Shown: positions 1 through 8,461 of the stretch, one piece after another
Layout of the letters: each line of letters opens with the position of its first letter
Position numbering within the stretch: position 1 is the stretch's first letter
Source: Acidobacteriota bacterium
Lineage (GTDB): Bacteria > Acidobacteriota > Polarisedimenticolia > JACPZX01
Direction of reading: 5' to 3'
Assembly (NCBI GenBank): GCA_016195325.1
Contig: JACPZX010000055.1
Location: 1-34,413, forward strand
Length of the DNA: 34,413 nt
The notes under the pieces: generated by a model
What the model was told of the DNA's origin: nothing
Database searches by the model: none
Seen by the model: only the letters and a program-made list of their open reading frames with translations
Position numbers and translations under genes: made by a program

Positions 1-1359
1 ACGACAGATCGCCACCTTCAACAGATCATGGAGCTAATACACGAGGTTTTTCCGCTGGCGGCCCCCCAGACCACCTTCGAGGGCCACATCGGCACGTTGA
101 CGCGTGACAAAATGCGGTTCGTGCGGTCACTCGGGTTCAATCGCCTGAGTGCAGGCGTCCAGACCTTTGATCCCGAACTGCGCCGCGTCCTCAACCTCAC
201 CCCCACACTCGACGAGATCCGCGGCTGTCTCGACGCCGCGCGGGACGAGGGACTGGACGACTTCAACCTGGACATGATGTTCAACCTGCCCGGTCAGACT
301 AGCGCGATCTGGAAGCGTGACTTGCTCCAGGCGGTTGCGCTGCGTCCTTCCGGGCTCGACGTCTACGAGACGGTGATGGCGCATTCTACCGCGCTTCACC
401 GTCAGGTGATGCGTGGCGAGCTGCGCCGCGAACGCGATCCACGGGTCTTGGCGTTCAATTACTTGCTTGCCGAGAGCATCCTTGGCGAATCGGGATACCA
501 GCAAAAAAACCTGTTCGTGTGGAATCGGGAGGGATTCGAAAACAAGCTGCTCGACAGCCAGAGTGACCTGCGCGACCACTCAGTCCACATTGTGGGCGCC
601 GGCCTAACCGCCTATAGCGTGATTGACGGCCAAGCGTTCATCAACGAGGCCGGGCTCAAGGCATATATCGGTCGGGTGCGCGGCACCGGTCACGGGATCA
701 AATGGAGTCACCAGTGCACCCCGCGCGAAGAGCGGGAGCGCTTCATGATCGCCTCGCTGGAGGAGTTCCGCTTCAATCGCCGCCGGTTCGCCGAGTGCTT
801 CGGCGAGGATATGGACCAATTATTCGCGACCCAGCTGCGCTCGTTTTCGTCTCGTAGGCTGATCGAGCCGGAGCCGGGAGGCTATCGATTGACGCCGCTC
901 GGGCGCGCCTGGGCCAGCACGATGTCGATCGAGTTCTATGGTGAGCCGGCGTTGCGTGAGATCCTCGGCGCGAGGCTGCGCCACAACTACTTCGGCGGCA
1001 TGACTACCGAAGAGGAGTTCGATCTGCCACTGTTCGCCGCCTACCATCCGCGACAGGTGCTCAGCGGGTGGAACGACTTCTCGATCGTCCTGGATTTCGT
1101 GGGGCTGCTGGAACGACAGAACCCCACGTGGCGACGAAGCATGGTGGCGATGCTGCTCGGCGCGGTGGGGCGTTATGGCCTGCCGGCGATCGCTTGGTGG
1201 TGTCAGACGCTGTTGCGGCAACTCGGGAGGCATCGCTCCCCCGCCCCCGGACTGCAATCGCCCATGCCGTTGGGGCCGTCGAGGCCACTGGTCCCGATCA
1301 GCCCCCGTCGCCGCGATTCAACCGAGCCCGATGCCCCAAGAAGAGTACGCGGGCGTTGA
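1..1359 (+). CDS. HemN-like radical SAM protein, 5' end outside window
   Basis: The reading frame is open from base 1, so the gene starts outside the window and the radical SAM CxxxCxxC cluster motif is not visible. What is present matches the second half of the coproporphyrinogen III oxidase-like (HemN/HemW/HutW) radical SAM family: the LxxLGxNRLSxGVQTF block (seen as LGFNRLSAGVQTF, about residues 44-56) and the NLDMMFNLPGQT block (about residues 96-107) are both well kept. A C-terminal region of about 120 residues with a hydrophobic stretch follows the usual HemN C-terminal domain, and the last ~40 residues are Pro/Arg-rich and low in complexity. True HemN/HemW use cannot be told from HemN-like methyl or cyclopropane-forming enzymes of secondary metabolism. 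The stop codon overlaps the TTG start of the next gene (TTGA), so the two are probably translated together. Family is clear; reaction unknown. Confidence 0.85.
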   Translation, partial: TTDRHLQQIMELIHEVFPLAAPQTTFEGHIGTLTRDKMRFVRSLGFNRLSAGVQTFDPELRRVLNLTPTLDEIRGCLDAARDEGLDDFNLDMMFNLPGQTSAIWKRDLLQAVALRPSGLDVYETVMAHSTALHRQVMRGELRRERDPRVLAFNYLLAESILGESGYQQKNLFVWNREGFENKLLDSQSDLRDHSVHIVGAGLTAYSVIDGQAFINEAGLKAYIGRVRGTGHGIKWSHQCTPREERERFMIASLEEFRFNRRRFAECFGEDMDQLFATQLRSFSSRRLIEPEPGGYRLTPLGRAWASTMSIEFYGEPALREILGARLRHNYFGGMTTEEEFDLPLFAAYHPRQVLSGWNDFSIVLDFVGLLERQNPTWRRSMVAMLLGAVGRYGLPAIAWWCQTLLRQLGRHRSPAPGLQSPMPLGPSRPLVPISPRRRDSTEPDAPRRVRGR

Positions 1360-2837
1360 ACGCCTTCCGGACTGTGATCGTCGGCGGCGGATTGGCTGGG
1401 ATGACGGCCGCCCACGAGCTCGTCCGCCAAGGAATGGAAGTCATCCTGATTGAGGCCGGCCCGCGCCTCGGTGGCAAGGCCGGCGCTGATAGATTTGGAG
1501 ATGATTACCAGGAACACGGCAATCACTTCTTTCCCGCCTGGTACCTGAACACGCGGCGCTTGATGGACGAGCTGGGGATCCTAGGCAACTTGGTGGACAT
1601 GACCCGGCTTCACCAGCTGCGGCGCGGCCTCTACCCACACTACCAGACCCTCTTACTGCCCACGCGACTCTCGTGCATCCCGCGCAACATTTTTGCCGCC
1701 GGTCATCTGCCCTGGAGCGACTCGGCGCTGTTGGTGTTTTCTTTTCTCGACCTGGCGTGTCAGGGGCACTGCGACGACGCCGAGCTCGACGACTTGAGCC
1801 TCGATCGGTTCTTGGCCACCCGCTCCTATGGGGACAGTCGGGTGCGCCGCGGCGCCGACGCCATGCTGGTGGAGTCAATCGCCACGCCCGCGGGGCGCTT
1901 CTCCGCCAGCACCATGCAGTCCATCGTGCGCTGCTGGCTGCGTTACCGCGTGCCAATGTATTCAGTCTTGAATGCCGATCTACAGCGCGGGCTCATCGAT
2001 CCCTTCGAGCGGACCCTGCGCGCGCTCGGCTGCCGCATTGAGCTGGACACGCGCGTGGATGGCCTGGTGCGCAGCGGCAGATCGCACGGTCAGGCCAGAA
2101 TTGACGGAGTGCGGGCGAGCGGTAAGGTGATTCGGGGCGACGTGTTCGTGAGCGCGCTGCCAAGCGGGGTGCTTTCTCGCATCATGGACCCGGAGTTGCT
2201 CGAGGACGCACGGATCTCCGGCGTAACACGACTCGAATCGGTTCCCATGGGCGCAATGACGGTCTATCTTCGCCGGCCCATCGCCGGTCTGCCGCCGGAG
2301 CATGTGATCCTCGCGGAGTCCCGGTATGCGCTTTCCTTCATCGACGTGTCGCAGACTTGGGGTGGCTGTCCGGGATCCGTGCTCACGTTGAACATCGGAG
2401 ATGTAGCCTCGCTAATACCGCTTCCGCACGACCAGGCGGCGGAATGCGTGATCGACGAACTGCGGAGTTTCGTGAGCGAGATCCGAGCCACCGATGTGGA
2501 CCGCCATCACCTGCGCCTGAATACCGACACTCCGCTACTGGCCAACTCGATCGGCAGCTGGCGGCACCGCGCGACGGCCGGGCACACCGCCATCCCCAAC
2601 CTGTTCTTGGCCGGGGACCATTGTCGTTCGGGGGTTAATGTCACCTCCATGGAGGGCGCAGTGGCAAGCGGGTTGTCGGTGGCGCGGGCCATTCTCGCCG
2701 AGCGCGGCCTCCCGGCGCGCCGAGAAGTGCTGGAGCCAGTGCCGCCTCCGCTCGGTCTGCTGCGGGGATTCCGTGCATTGCTTCTGCCTGGGATGCATCT
2801 GCTCGGCGCGTGGAGGCAGATGCGTGGCGCGAGATGA
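1356..2837 (+). CDS. FAD-dependent oxidoreductase of the CrtI/amine-oxidase type
   Basis: A dinucleotide-binding motif sits at the very N-terminus (VIVGGGLAG, then the acidic end of strand 2 in LIEAGPRLGGK), and a C-terminal FAD-contact motif LFLAGDHCRSGVNVTSMEGA lies near residue 415. Both are typical of phytoene desaturase, HpnE and protoporphyrinogen-oxidase-like flavoproteins. Length (493 residues) fits that family. I chose TTG at 1356 because it overlaps the upstream TGA as TTGA and leaves only five residues before the Rossmann strand. A longer frame back to 1068 lies wholly inside the upstream gene and shows no domain. Pairing with a radical SAM enzyme suggests a two-step modification of a lipid, polyketide or tetrapyrrole, but the substrate is not shown. 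An IS630 element lies 78 bases downstream. Confidence 0.82.
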   Translation: MNAFRTVIVGGGLAGMTAAHELVRQGMEVILIEAGPRLGGKAGADRFGDDYQEHGNHFFPAWYLNTRRLMDELGILGNLVDMTRLHQLRRGLYPHYQTLLLPTRLSCIPRNIFAAGHLPWSDSALLVFSFLDLACQGHCDDAELDDLSLDRFLATRSYGDSRVRRGADAMLVESIATPAGRFSASTMQSIVRCWLRYRVPMYSVLNADLQRGLIDPFERTLRALGCRIELDTRVDGLVRSGRSHGQARIDGVRASGKVIRGDVFVSALPSGVLSRIMDPELLEDARISGVTRLESVPMGAMTVYLRRPIAGLPPEHVILAESRYALSFIDVSQTWGGCPGSVLTLNIGDVASLIPLPHDQAAECVIDELRSFVSEIRATDVDRHHLRLNTDTPLLANSIGSWRHRATAGHTAIPNLFLAGDHCRSGVNVTSMEGAVASGLSVARAILAERGLPARREVLEPVPPPLGLLRGFRALLLPGMHLLGAWRQMRGAR

Positions 2838-2915
2838 CCGACCTTCCGCTGGAATCGGCAGGCATCGCGGATTATTCAGCAGACTCCCACATCCTTTGCT
2901 CCCAAAATGGCACTA

Positions 2916-2945
2916 GTGTCATGATTCAGAAATAGCTTTACAATG
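2916..2945 (+). repeat. IS630 left terminal inverted repeat
   Basis: Reads inward from GTGTC. Compared with the reverse complement of 4025-4054, 21 of 30 positions match, with perfect agreement over the outer 5 and inner 10 bases. The flanking TA at 2914-2915 extends the match. Confidence 0.9.
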
Positions 2946-2974
2946 TGGCGAGAGTAGGCTACTTTCACCGCACT

Positions 2975-4057
2975 ATGTGGAAACCAGCGAGAGCACTGCG
3001 AATCAGCGAGCATGACCGAGAGGTCCTCGAGGCGCTCGTTCGGTCGGGCAAGACGGCACAACGCGTCGTGCTTCGGGCGAACATCGTGCTGGGCGCCGCG
3101 CGGGGTCAGTCGAACAACAGGCTCGCGCAGGAACTGGCGGTCTCCCGACCGACGATTCTTCTGTGGCGGGACCGGTACAGGCGAGCCGGTGTTGACGGCT
3201 TGTTGAAAGACGCGCCTCGTCCGGGGCGCCGCAAGAGAGTCGGAGCGCAAAAGGTGGAGTCGATCTTGAACGCGACGCTGAACACGACGCCAAGAGACGC
3301 GACCCACTGGAGCACACGGACGATGGCGCGCGCGCAGAAAGTCAGTGCGGCGACTGTTCAAAGGATCTGGCAAGCGCACGGACTTCGCCCCCACCGAGTA
3401 AAGACTTTCAAGCTGAGCCGCGATCCGGAGTTCGTCAGCAAGCTGCGCGACGTCGTGGGTCTGTACCTGAACCCTCCGGAGACGGCCGTCGTGCTTTGCG
3501 CGGACGAGAAGAGCCAGATCCAGGCGCTTGATCGCACCGCGCCGGTGCTGCCACTGCGGCCCGGCCTTCCCGAGCGGCAGACTCACGACTACATCCGACA
3601 TGGCACCACAACGCTCTTCGCGGCGCTGAACGTCCTCGATGGCACCGTGATCGGAACGTGTCAGCCGAAGCACCGGCACGCCGAGTTCATGCAGTTTCTT
3701 GACCGCATCGATCGCGCGGTGTCGCGACGCCTCGCGATCCACCTCGTGTTGGACAACTACGGGACGCACAAGCACCCCGAAGTGAAGCAGTGGTTCGCTG
3801 AGCATCCGAGGTTCCATGTCCACTTCGTTCCGACGAGTTCGTCTTGGTTGAATCTCGTGGAACGATGGTTCGCAGAAATCTCCCGCAAGAGGATCCGTCG
3901 AGGAACCTTCCGCAGCGTTCCCCAGCTCATCCTAGCGATCATGGAGTACACCCGGGAGAACAACCGGAACCCGCGACCGTTCATCTGGACTGCGAGCGCT
4001 GCGACAATCATGCGCAAGATCCGGCATTGTAAAGAAGCGTCAGAGGCAGGACACTAG
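2975..4057 (+). CDS. IS630-family transposase (DDE)
   Basis: The N-terminal half is a helix-turn-helix/homeodomain-like DNA binder (QELAVSRPTILLWRDRY region), and the C-terminal half is the DDE catalytic core. The acidic residues appear in the expected settings: VLCADEKSQIQ, then LVLDNYGTHKH, then WLNLVERWFAEI. Length of 360 residues is normal for the family and there is no frameshift, so the protein may be active. I prefer ATG 2975. A GTG at 2945 would add ten residues but starts on the last base of the inverted repeat and has no visible binding site. The stop is unusual: TAG is formed by the target-site TA plus the first host base, so the length of the protein depends on the insertion site. 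Confidence 0.93.
   Translation: MWKPARALRISEHDREVLEALVRSGKTAQRVVLRANIVLGAARGQSNNRLAQELAVSRPTILLWRDRYRRAGVDGLLKDAPRPGRRKRVGAQKVESILNATLNTTPRDATHWSTRTMARAQKVSAATVQRIWQAHGLRPHRVKTFKLSRDPEFVSKLRDVVGLYLNPPETAVVLCADEKSQIQALDRTAPVLPLRPGLPERQTHDYIRHGTTTLFAALNVLDGTVIGTCQPKHRHAEFMQFLDRIDRAVSRRLAIHLVLDNYGTHKHPEVKQWFAEHPRFHVHFVPTSSSWLNLVERWFAEISRKRIRRGTFRSVPQLILAIMEYTRENNRNPRPFIWTASAATIMRKIRHCKEASEAGH
4025..4054 (-). repeat. IS630 right terminal inverted repeat
   Basis: Reverse complement starts GTGTCC and pairs with the left repeat at 2916-2945. The repeat lies inside the last codons of the transposase gene, so the protein end is encoded by the repeat. It also contains AGAGGCAGG just ahead of the downstream ATG, which could act as a ribosome binding site for the next gene. 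Confidence 0.9.
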
Positions 4058-5104
4058 ATGAGCACGGCGGCACACTCTACGACGTCAACGGCTAATTCCC
4101 TCAGGGCGGGTCCGGTCGTCACCGTCCTCGGGGGAACGGGTTTCGTCGGCGGCCATCTTGTCCATCGACTTCTCCAAACCAATGCAGTGGTGCGCTGCTC
4201 GTATCGCGACCCTCGGAACGCCCAGCTCATTCGCCGCCTCGGGGCCGACCCCACATACGTGGATCTGCTGGATCCCGGAAGTCTGGCAACTGCGATTGCG
4301 CGTAGCGACGTGGTCGTCAACCTCGTCACCACGATCCACAGGGACCGGCTGCGAAGAACTTTGTACGACGGCGCCGCCAACTTGAGACAGGCGCTCCTCT
4401 CGCAGGGAGTCCATCGCGTCATTCAAATGGACGCTCTCGTTCCCCAGGATATCGCTTTGACGAGCGACGCCTCTTACATCTACTGGAAGCGCCGCGGGGC
4501 GCTTCTTTTGGCAGAACCTCCCCTCGTCGCGACGACGCTTCACGCGTCCATCATCTTCGGACGGGGCGACCAACATCCCTCGGCGATCGCCGCCGCTATG
4601 CGGTATCTTCGAAGGGCACCCGTTCCAAGGGGCCCCGCCTTGATGACGCTGTTCCAACCAGTTTTCGTCGGGGACGTAGTAGACCAGATCTGCGATCTCA
4701 TACTCCTTTCCCCGGCTCCCAGGTCCTCTGGAATAAACATCGTTGGACCCGACGTACTGTCGTACGCAGAAATCGTCGAGATCGTATGCGACGCCCTCGG
4801 GATGCCAGTTGCCACTATTCATGTCCCCTTGGTGGCGGCGAGAGCGGCTTTGTATTGTCTTTCATGCTGTCTCAGCTACAGCCCGTTGACCGAGGGGCTC
4901 CTCGATATGATCGGCATCGATAGCACTGCTTCCGCGTGTTTTGAGGCGGCCGGCAGCGAGACGGTGACTCGAGTCACGTCGTTCCGCAGCACGTCCGACT
5001 ACTTACGAGACTTTGGTGTGGATGACATAAGAGCCTGGCTGAATGGTACGCCTCGTAGCCTACACTACTTCGCGCACTCGAGTCTTGCGATTCGCAGAGG
5101 TTAA
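4058..5104 (+). CDS. NAD(P)-binding SDR protein, NDUFA9-like
   Basis: This is an atypical or extended short-chain dehydrogenase/reductase of 348 residues. A Rossmann motif GGTGFVGG lies at residues 25-32 after a short polar leader. An acidic/Arg strand (CSYRDPRNAQLIRRLGADPTYVDLLD) suits NAD(P) binding of the NDUFA9/NmrA type, and SYIYWK offers a YxxxK pair. There is a Cys-rich hydrophobic patch near residues 262-273. The ATG follows the IS630 end directly; the only ribosome-binding-like sequence is inside the IS right end. Seventeen bases separate it from the ABC ATPase gene, so it likely shares the operon. It probably reduces or isomerises a sugar, lipid or ketide intermediate that the ABC system then handles, but that is inference from position only. 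Confidence 0.8.
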   Translation: MSTAAHSTTSTANSLRAGPVVTVLGGTGFVGGHLVHRLLQTNAVVRCSYRDPRNAQLIRRLGADPTYVDLLDPGSLATAIARSDVVVNLVTTIHRDRLRRTLYDGAANLRQALLSQGVHRVIQMDALVPQDIALTSDASYIYWKRRGALLLAEPPLVATTLHASIIFGRGDQHPSAIAAAMRYLRRAPVPRGPALMTLFQPVFVGDVVDQICDLILLSPAPRSSGINIVGPDVLSYAEIVEIVCDALGMPVATIHVPLVAARAALYCLSCCLSYSPLTEGLLDMIGIDSTASACFEAAGSETVTRVTSFRSTSDYLRDFGVDDIRAWLNGTPRSLHYFAHSSLAIRRG

Positions 5105-5121
5105 GAATAGACGAGGAGTCT

Positions 5122-5802
5122 ATGACAGAGCCCATTCTTGTCGTCGATCACGTGAGCAAGACTTATGGGAGCGGCAACAGACTCGTCGAAGCGATCAGGG
5201 ATATTTCGTGCACGGTCATAAAGAACGAGTTGCTGCTTATCACCGGAAGAAGCGGCTCCGGGAAGTCGACGCTCCTTTACATCATGGGTGCACTTGAAAG
5301 CGTGTCCGCGGGAAAGGTCCTTTATAGAGGTGTTCCACTTCCGACAACTGAGTCGGAGCTTGCGATGTTCCGTCTTCGTCACGTTGGCTTTGTATTTCAA
5401 AGTTTCCAACTCATTCCGACGTTAACCGCGGCCCAGAATGTTGCCGTCCCAATGCTGCTCAGGGGTGTCGCATGGCAGGTCGCGAGGGATCGATCCGAAA
5501 CTCTCCTGCACTCCGTCGATCTCGGGGGTCGATCGAGCTTTCCTGCGGGGGAGTTGTCGGGAGGCGAGTGTCAGCGCGTGGCCATTGCGCGCGCCTTGGC
5601 CAACGATCCAAGTATTGTGTTGGCGGATGAACCTACGGGGAATTTGGATTCTCGCACTGGTGCACTCGTGATGGACCTCCTCGCAGGTTTGTGTAGGGAA
5701 CGCCACTGCGCCGTGGTTGTTGTAAGCCACGACCCCACAGCAACCCGTGTGGCGTCGCGTGTCATTTCACTTCTCGATGGACGGGTTGTAGGTACTTTAT
5801 GA
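5122..5802 (+). CDS. ABC transporter ATP-binding protein, MacB/LolD type
   Basis: Complete 226-residue ATPase. Walker A GRSGSGKST is at residues 42-50, the Q-loop lies in FVFQSFQLIPTLTAAQNV, the signature LSGGECQRVAIARAL and Walker B IVLADEPTGNLD follow, and the H-loop is VVVSHD. The LTAAQNV and EPTGNLDS sequences are hallmarks of the MacB/LolD/FtsE group that works with FtsX-type permeases rather than with classical importers. A GAGGAG site lies just before the ATG. The stop overlaps the next start as ATGA, so ATPase and permease are made together. The signature has GGE-C in place of the more common GGQ-Q, a mild variation. Confidence 0.93.
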   Translation: MTEPILVVDHVSKTYGSGNRLVEAIRDISCTVIKNELLLITGRSGSGKSTLLYIMGALESVSAGKVLYRGVPLPTTESELAMFRLRHVGFVFQSFQLIPTLTAAQNVAVPMLLRGVAWQVARDRSETLLHSVDLGGRSSFPAGELSGGECQRVAIARALANDPSIVLADEPTGNLDSRTGALVMDLLAGLCRERHCAVVVVSHDPTATRVASRVISLLDGRVVGTL

Positions 5803-8381
5803 CTGGCATGCTGTCTCGGGCCCGCCTGTCGATTCTTCTAGTGAGTGGGCTTGTTGCGCGAGACCCGGGTCGTAGCTTAGGAACTGTGGCCGGCATCATG
5901 TTTGGCGTGTGTGGCCCGATCGCCGTGATTTCGGTGAATCACAACATGGTTCGATCGTTCGAACTCACCTTCGCAACTACCGCCGGAAAGGCGGACCTGC
6001 AGGTATTTGCGGTCGGAGGCGAGCATGTCCAATGGAATCTAGTGGATCGCATTCGGAAGCTGCCAGCTGTGGCGCTTGCCGTACCCGTCGTCAGGGGTTC
6101 TGGTTACCTGAGAGCGCACGGGGACGTTCTACCTCTGCAGTTCTACGGGATCGAGCTTCCCTCCGACCTCGGTGTTCGCGAGTACCACCCAAAGCTTGGT
6201 AACTTGCCTACCGCTATTCAGGACGACTGGGTACTTATCTCAAGTATCCTGCACGATAAACTCGATGCCACTCCAGGGTCCGACATCGTGCTCCTGTCCG
6301 CGGCTGGACGCGCGGAGAGCCTGCGCGTTCAGTGCGTGCTCAGTCCGATCGGCCTGGCGAGCCTCAATGATGGAGCGGTCGCATTCGTGTCTCTCGCGAA
6401 AGCACAACACCTTGCTGGTCTCGGTCGGGAAGTCACGGCAATCGACATCGTACTACGAAGAGCCGTGAACTTCGATGCTGCCCGTCAAACCATTCAAGCG
6501 ATCTTGCCACCATCGACTTATGTTGACAAGCCGACGCAGCGAACACGTTTCGTGGAAGATGTACTCGCCAGTTTCTCACTGTTTGCAATCCTGTCCGCAT
6601 CCGTCGCCGTCGCGGCCGGAGCCTTTGTAGTCTACGCAAACGTCAGCGTTGCCGGCAGGCGCAAACGCGTGCAGGCGGGCATAGTTCGTGCCCTTGGTGG
6701 GTCTAGGCAATTCCTGCAAGTCATTGCGTGGCTTGACACGATTGTGATCTCGATCATCGGCAGCGGGCTGGGTGGCGCCGCCGGCATTATTGCTGCCCGC
6801 TTGTCCAGCAAGGTGGCGCTTCAGGAACTCGCTGTTCTTCTTGATGTCTCTCCACAGTTCGATGACCGACCGTGCGGAGTCTTGCTGCTTGCGTTCGGTT
6901 TGGGCTTCTTCGGATCTGTCAGTGCCGCTGTCGTCCCAATAGTCACACTTCTGCGGGTGTCGCCCTTGAGCGTTCTTCATAAACAACTGGACGCTCCTAT
7001 GCCACACGGGCGACGATCTCTTCGCGTGGCTATAGCCGTATTTGCAGTGTCGTTGATCTGCTTCATCTGCATTCTTCGGTACTCAGCGCTTCTTCCGAGG
7101 TGGCTAGAGGTCGATATTGGCGCGGCAGCGCTCGTAGGAGGGGCAACCGCAGTGTGGATCGCCTCGACGTCTTTCATCGAGAGTGTAGCCGGCGTTCTCG
7201 GCGCGTCGGTGACTGACAAGCACGGCGCCATCGCCGAGCTCACGCTCACGAATCTGAGGGCAAACCCCGGCCGCTACGCCGCTACGGTTAGCGTTTTCGC
7301 GATCTGCATTGGCTTCGTGGTCGGCCATGCATGCTTCGAGGCCAGCTTCTCTGCATACCTGCGGAACTGGATGGAGAGATCGCTCGGGTGGGACGTGAGA
7401 ATTGGACGAGGCGTCACCGGGCCCGTAACGGCGCAACGACCATTCGACCAAGGCGCGATCGCACGAGCAGTCGCGGCCGCAACCAAGTCTCTCGTGAGCC
7501 CGCAGACATTTGTTGAGGCCGCGACCGTCGACGGAGATCCGATCTTGTTGTCAGTCTTTGTCATGTTAGACCTTCCGAAATACGCAGCGCTACCGATTCT
7601 GAAAGGGTCGAAGGATGCGTTCCAACGAGTCACAGAAGAAGTGGGGGTTATCGCGCCATCGTCAACAGCGCGGCAGTATGCATTGACTGCTGGGTCGACA
7701 ATCACGATACGCACCTCGCTTGGTCCAAGAACGGTGCCCATCGTAGCGGTCGTTGATTCGTTCAGCCCGCTACCAGAGCTTTACGTCGATCGAACATTTC
7801 TCGACCGCTACTTTCCGAATCTTCGAGATCGGGTTGACTTCGTCGTGGTAAAGTTCAACGGTGGCGACCGACTGGAATCGGTGGTCGCCGCTCTGTCCGA
7901 TGCAGATCAGTTGGATGGTGAATTGCAGATTCAAGAACTCGACGAGTTTCGAAGAACCGAGACTCGAAAGGTCGAGGCGTTGCTCGGCCAGATTCGAGCC
8001 CTCACCATGTGTTGTCTGCTTGTGGCTTGTCTTGCGCTAGGGAACTGCATTACCTTGTCGATCTTGGACAGAAAGAGGGAACTTGCGACGCTTCGTGCCA
8101 TTGGAGCTTCGCCGGCTCGAGTGTTCTTGATCATTCTTGCTGACGGGAGTCTCGTGGGGTTAATTGGTCTTGGTTGTGGGGTCGCGATCGGCTTGGGTCT
8201 TGGTCTCGCGTTGATCCAACTCTGCGTTGCTTATTCCGGATTGCAGATCGTTCCAGTCTTTCCATACATCCGGATTGGCTTTACGATCTGCGCCACTGCG
8301 GGCTCGGCGCTTCTCGCGGTAGCCTTGCCGGCATTTCATGGAGTTGCGGGTCTCGGATCTCCTGACTTGCGAGACGAGTAG
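5799..8381 (+). CDS. FtsX-type ABC transporter permease, two-domain
   Basis: An 860-residue membrane protein with the layout of large MacB/YbbP-like permeases: one N-terminal membrane segment, a periplasmic domain (about 50-250), three membrane segments of the first FtsX domain (about 260-395), a central pair of hydrophobic segments (about 410-450), a second periplasmic part (about 510-730), and three more segments near the C-terminus (about 735-850). The pre-membrane motif RRKRVQAGIVRALGGS and its repeat DRKRELATLRAIGASPARV mark the two FtsX repeats. Such systems release lipoproteins, export peptides or lipids, or act as mechanotransmitters; no outer-membrane or adaptor partner is visible here. 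Overlaps the ATPase gene by four bases. Confidence 0.9.
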   Translation: MTGMLSRARLSILLVSGLVARDPGRSLGTVAGIMFGVCGPIAVISVNHNMVRSFELTFATTAGKADLQVFAVGGEHVQWNLVDRIRKLPAVALAVPVVRGSGYLRAHGDVLPLQFYGIELPSDLGVREYHPKLGNLPTAIQDDWVLISSILHDKLDATPGSDIVLLSAAGRAESLRVQCVLSPIGLASLNDGAVAFVSLAKAQHLAGLGREVTAIDIVLRRAVNFDAARQTIQAILPPSTYVDKPTQRTRFVEDVLASFSLFAILSASVAVAAGAFVVYANVSVAGRRKRVQAGIVRALGGSRQFLQVIAWLDTIVISIIGSGLGGAAGIIAARLSSKVALQELAVLLDVSPQFDDRPCGVLLLAFGLGFFGSVSAAVVPIVTLLRVSPLSVLHKQLDAPMPHGRRSLRVAIAVFAVSLICFICILRYSALLPRWLEVDIGAAALVGGATAVWIASTSFIESVAGVLGASVTDKHGAIAELTLTNLRANPGRYAATVSVFAICIGFVVGHACFEASFSAYLRNWMERSLGWDVRIGRGVTGPVTAQRPFDQGAIARAVAAATKSLVSPQTFVEAATVDGDPILLSVFVMLDLPKYAALPILKGSKDAFQRVTEEVGVIAPSSTARQYALTAGSTITIRTSLGPRTVPIVAVVDSFSPLPELYVDRTFLDRYFPNLRDRVDFVVVKFNGGDRLESVVAALSDADQLDGELQIQELDEFRRTETRKVEALLGQIRALTMCCLLVACLALGNCITLSILDRKRELATLRAIGASPARVFLIILADGSLVGLIGLGCGVAIGLGLGLALIQLCVAYSGLQIVPVFPYIRIGFTICATAGSALLAVALPAFHGVAGLGSPDLRDE

Positions 8382-8461
8382 CCGAGGTCAGGGAGTGTAC
8401 TGCGAAGCCAGTTGTTGCCTTATGGGACTGTCAGTCGGTTGAGGGAAACCGGAGGGTGTCA

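Larger units (their letters stand above)
2916..4054 (+). mobile_element. IS630-family insertion sequence, apparently complete
   Basis: The element is 1139 bases, carries one transposase gene, and has imperfect 30-bp terminal inverted repeats starting GTGTC. It is flanked on both sides by the dinucleotide TA (2914-2915 and 4055-4056), which is the target duplication expected of the IS630/Tc1-mariner group. Because both TA copies and both ends are intact, the insertion looks recent. It sits between the FAD oxidoreductase and the NAD(P)-binding protein gene, in the same direction as both. The right TA supplies the first two bases of the transposase stop TAG, and the next gene begins at base 4058. 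Confidence 0.93.

Noticed and set aside
1068-1355. N-terminal extension of the FAD oxidoreductase frame
   Set aside because: It overlaps 96 codons of the HemN-like gene in another frame, has no domain content, and the Rossmann motif begins only after the TTG at 1356.
2945-2974. GTG start for the transposase
   Set aside because: It begins on the last base of the inverted repeat with no binding site. ATG 2975 fits the family start better, though neither has a strong ribosome binding site.
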